From assembly GCA_001770655.1 (NCBI GenBank), contig MERQ01000031.1, positions 1 through 64,000 on the forward strand: DNA of 64,000 bases, in the 5' to 3' direction. A program made the position numbers and the translations under genes. Shown here piece by piece: positions 63,101 through 64,000 of this stretch; the stretch's first letter is position 1; each line of letters starts with the position of its first letter. The DNA comes from Betaproteobacteria bacterium RIFCSPLOWO2_12_FULL_68_20 (lineage in GTDB: Bacteria > Pseudomonadota > Gammaproteobacteria > Burkholderiales > SG8-39). The notes under the pieces were generated by a model. It was not told the DNA's origin, did no database searches, and saw nothing but the letters and a program-made list of their open reading frames with translations.

Positions 63101-64000
63101 GGGGACCAGCGTCGACAACGCGATCGTCGACAGGATGAAGCCGGTCCAGACGATGGCGGCGTGCAGAGGCAGCGTCCATCCTGTCCCGAGGGCCACGACG
63201 CTCGCCGGCGCCGACAGCGACCGGCGCAGGTTGTCGAGCATCTTCCAGCGGCCGATCAGCGGCAGCGCGCCCGCGCGGCCTGCAATCCACGGCAGCAATT
63301 GCCAGTCCCCGCGTACCCAGCGGTGCTGGCGTGCGGCGGCCACGTCGTAGCGCGACGGAAACTCCTCGACGACCTCGATATCGGACGCGAGGCCGGCGCG
63401 GGCGAACGTCCCTTCGAAGAGATCGTGGCTGAGCAGCGTGCTGTCGCGCACGCGGCCGTCGAGCGCGGCTTCGAAGGCATCCACGTCGTAGATGCCCTTG
63501 CCCGTGTAGGAGCCTTCGCCGAAGAGATCCTGGTACACGTCGGACACGGCGGCGGCGTAGGGATCGATGCCGCTCATGCTGGAGAAGATGCGCTGGAACA
63601 GCGACCCCTCGCGGCCGATCGGCAGCGAGGGCGTAATGCGCGGCTGCAATACGCCGTATCCCTCGACCACACGCCGGGTCCCGGCATCGAACCGCGGCCG
63701 GTTGAGCGGGTGCGCCATCTTGCCGACCAGCCGGCGGGCCGCTTCGCGCGGCATGCGCGTATCGGCGTCGAGCGTGATGACGTAACGCACGCCGCTCGGC
63801 GGGGCGGACAACGGTCCGCCGACGCCCACGAAAGTCGTATCGGCCGCGCCGCGGAGCAGCCGGTTCAATTCGTGGAGCTTGCCGCGCTTGCGTTCCCACC
63901 CGATCCAGCGCCGCTGCCCTTCGTTCCAGACCCGCCGGCGATGGAACAGCAGGAACCGGTCGCCCCCGGATGCCGGGCCGTAGCTGCGATTCAGGCGCGC
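57158..64000 (-). CDS. ndvB: Cyclic beta-1,2-glucan synthase (NdvB/ChvB-like), 5' end beyond the window
   Basis: About 2,280 residues are visible, and the frame is open to the right edge (LFHRRRVWNEGQRRWIGWERKRGKLHELN precedes the track's TTG start). Order: the end of the GT84 transferase with LDADTRMP and QHRWVRGDW; transmembrane helices (about 225-400 of the track ORF); a glycoamylase-like domain (SPTNLGLYLLC, YNWYDTRDLRPL, HHQGM); then two GT36/GH94-type carbohydrate domains, the second with the catalytic Asp in GTGDWNDGMNRVGEGG. NdvB proteins make periplasmic cyclic glucans for osmoadaptation and host interaction. Its usual length is about 2,800 aa. Confidence 0.9.
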   Translation of the reverse strand, partial: ARLNRSYGPASGGDRFLLFHRRRVWNEGQRRWIGWERKRGKLHELNRLLRGAADTTFVGVGGPLSAPPSGVRYVITLDADTRMPREAARRLVGKMAHPLNRPRFDAGTRRVVEGYGVLQPRITPSLPIGREGSLFQRIFSSMSGIDPYAAAVSDVYQDLFGEGSYTGKGIYDVDAFEAALDGRVRDSTLLSHDLFEGTFARAGLASDIEVVEEFPSRYDVAAARQHRWVRGDWQLLPWIAGRAGALPLIGRWKMLDNLRRSLSAPASVVALGTGWTLPLHAAIVWTGFILSTIALSTLVPILAAIVPRRARITARSHLRALAADVGLALSLSALLVGFLAHQAWLMADAIGRTLFRLLVSRRHLLDWVTAGQAMVSPRLDLPGFYRQMSGGVAIGGVAAIAVWLVGNEAWPVAAPLVIAWIASPAIARWTSLSPLVAGRLLVSPADARALRLVARRTWRFFETFVTAADHMLPPDNFQEDPKPTVAHRTSPTNLGLYLLCAISARDFGWAGTAETVDRLEATLVTMSGLQRFRGHFYNWYDTRDLRPLDPPYVSSVDSGNLAGHLLALANACREWIGRPVSDPERFAGIEDGLNLTREAVQGLPEDRRTQTITRHQLSEALDALSAALRRGFTEIGPQAATMLDIARTLASERGDEAGAEMLFWAQATHRSIESHRRDLARTDDDARALERRLASLEATARTMADAMEFGFLLDPDRKLLSIGYRVAEGGLDPSCYDLLASEARLASFVAIAKGDVPSRHWFRLGRAVTPTGRGAALVSWSGSMFEYLMPSLVMRAPAGSLLEQTSRLVVRRQIAYGAALGVPWGVSESAYNVRDLELTYQYSNFGVPGLGLKRGLGENAVVAPYATALAAMVDPGAAARNFVRLAAIGGRGRYGFYEALDYTRTRLPEGKDVAIVRAFMAHHQGMTVVAIANALLDGEMRARFHAEPMVQATELLLQERTPRDVAIAHPRAEEVKTAATVRDLELPAVRRLRSAHGATPEAHLLSNGRYTVMLTAAGSGYSRWGDSAITRWREDVTRDDWGSYVFLRDVESGDVWSAGHQPTGIEPDSYDVTFTEDRAEFVRRDGTITTMLEVVVSPEDNAEVRRVSVANAGNSARDIELTSCAELVLAPPAADTAHPAFSKLFVQTEYLAKVGVILATRRRRSPAEPEIWAAHLAVVEGETVGEPEIETDRARFLGRGREVRTPMAVVDGLPLSNTVGAVLDPVFALRRRLRIAPGRTARIAFWTVVAPSRGDVLDLADKHHDPTAFDRAATLAWTHAQVQLSHLGVDPDQASLFQRLAGSVLYADASMRPPPDTIRRGGGGPAALWAQGISGDLPIVLARIDNIEDVAIVRQLLRAHEYWRMKQLAVDLVILNERASSYVQDLQVELETLVRTGQSRPQIGAEAARGSVFVLRADLIPSQTQALLLSMARAVLVGRNGTLSEQLNGLPEADTGGVPPPPRVPSVEAPQSVPVPPELEFFNGFGGFASDGREYVTLLGAGRWLPAPWINVVANPSFGFQAAVEGSGYTWSVSSRENQLTPWSNDPVTDRPGEVLYVRDEDTGELWGPTALPIRDEAAPYIATHGQGYSRFEHTAHGVALDLLQYVPLADPIKISRLTIRNTSGRPRRLSVTAYVEWVLGPSRSASAFSVVTELDPETGAMLARNPWNTAFGSRVAFADLGGRQTGWTGDRREFLGRNGTLDNPAALAGEALLSQRVGAGLDPCGALQAAVELEPDGTVEIVFFLGEAATERDAQSLIVRYRAADLDAVLREVAGYWDDVLGTVQVKTPDRSMDIMLNRWLLYQTLACRVWARSAFYQASGGYGFRDQLQDAMALALSRPAMTREHLLRAAARQFVEGDVQHWWLPPSGQGVRTRISDDRVWLAYAAAHYAGTTGDIAVLDEPVAFLEGRPLGTGEHDAYFQPMLAEQSASLFEHCARGLDQSLAVGEHGLPLIGTGDWNDGMNRVGEGGRGESVWLGWFLHATLSAFAPLAKARNEHARAERWLQHTARLRTSLEQEGWDGNWYRRGYYDDGTPLGSAASDECRIDSIAQSWGVLSGAADPARALRAMAAVDEQLIRADDGLALLFTPPFDRTPLDPGYIKGYPPGIRENGGQYTHAAAWSVIALAAIGQGDKSASLFSLVNPINRTSTRADVQRYKVEPYAVAADVYSVAPHLGRGGWTWYTGSAGWLYRAGIEGILGFRLQGAFLCLAPCIPKEWPGFGIVFKYRSARYEIAVENPQGVSRGVAYAALDGKTLPDGPTRVPLVDDGQAHEVRVILG

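Overview
The window is a GC-rich, gene-dense bacterial chromosome segment. Gene families and gene order point to a betaproteobacterium, probably near Burkholderiales or Rhodocyclales. The strongest signs are the minus-strand run leuC-leuD-leuB-asd-fimV-truA-trpF-trpB-trpA-accD-folC-dedD-cvpA-purF-metZ, the run pilW-rodZ-ispG-hisS-yfgM-bamB-der, grpE-dnaK-dnaJ beside hemH, and the TctC (Bug) and TRAP solute receptors. No rRNA, tRNA, CRISPR array, insertion sequence or prophage was seen. No gene-free gap exceeds 300 bases; the largest is 51371-51651, between the divergent HU and TRAP genes.

Layout. 1-939: 3' part of hemH. 944-8757 (minus): ligC-like dehydrogenase, class III extradiol dioxygenase, two tandem periplasmic receptors and livHMGF, read here as an aromatic-compound uptake and ring-cleavage cassette lying between hemH and the heat-shock genes. 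8824-12505 (plus): a sigma-32-like promoter, then grpE-dnaK-dnaJ. 12502-12989 (minus): two small overlapping lipoprotein genes, one only 51 aa and absent from the ORF track. 13054-14412 (minus): cysS. 14523-16870 (plus): TPR protein, cyclophilin, lpxH. 16872-33227 (minus): a long biosynthetic run covering methionine, purine, folate, fatty acid, tryptophan, tRNA modification, FimV, aspartate semialdehyde and leucine genes.

33369-37720 looks accessory: a 994-aa membrane spermidine-synthase-like protein, a convergent TetR regulator with a likely operator, and an AbrB/PIN toxin-antitoxin pair behind three tandem octamers. 37751-46486 (minus) is conserved housekeeping: GTPase Der, BamB, YfgM, HisS, IspG, RodZ, PilW, RlmN, Ndk. 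46573-51370 (minus) holds tilS, accA, a DNA glycosylase, a DUF6352-like protein that seems to start at CTG, an HNH protein and HU. 51652-54537 (plus) is a TRAP transporter, convergent with a D-erythronate-dehydrogenase-like SDR. An orphan TctC receptor and a membrane protein follow. The window ends inside a very large cyclic beta-1,2-glucan synthase (57158 to the right edge).

Most genes sit in tightly packed operons with 1-29 nt overlaps (ATGA, GTGA and TGATG junctions), implying translational coupling. The most unusual recurring sequence feature is an intrinsic-terminator-like hairpin with a U-tract placed directly against the start codon of an internal operon gene, with no Shine-Dalgarno sequence. 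It occurs before metZ, truA and dctQ. Other points of interest are the LIV/LigBC cassette, the tiny lipoprotein paralogue, possible leaderless transcription of grpE, and the CTG-start DUF6352 gene. All functions are read from sequence motifs and context without database searches.
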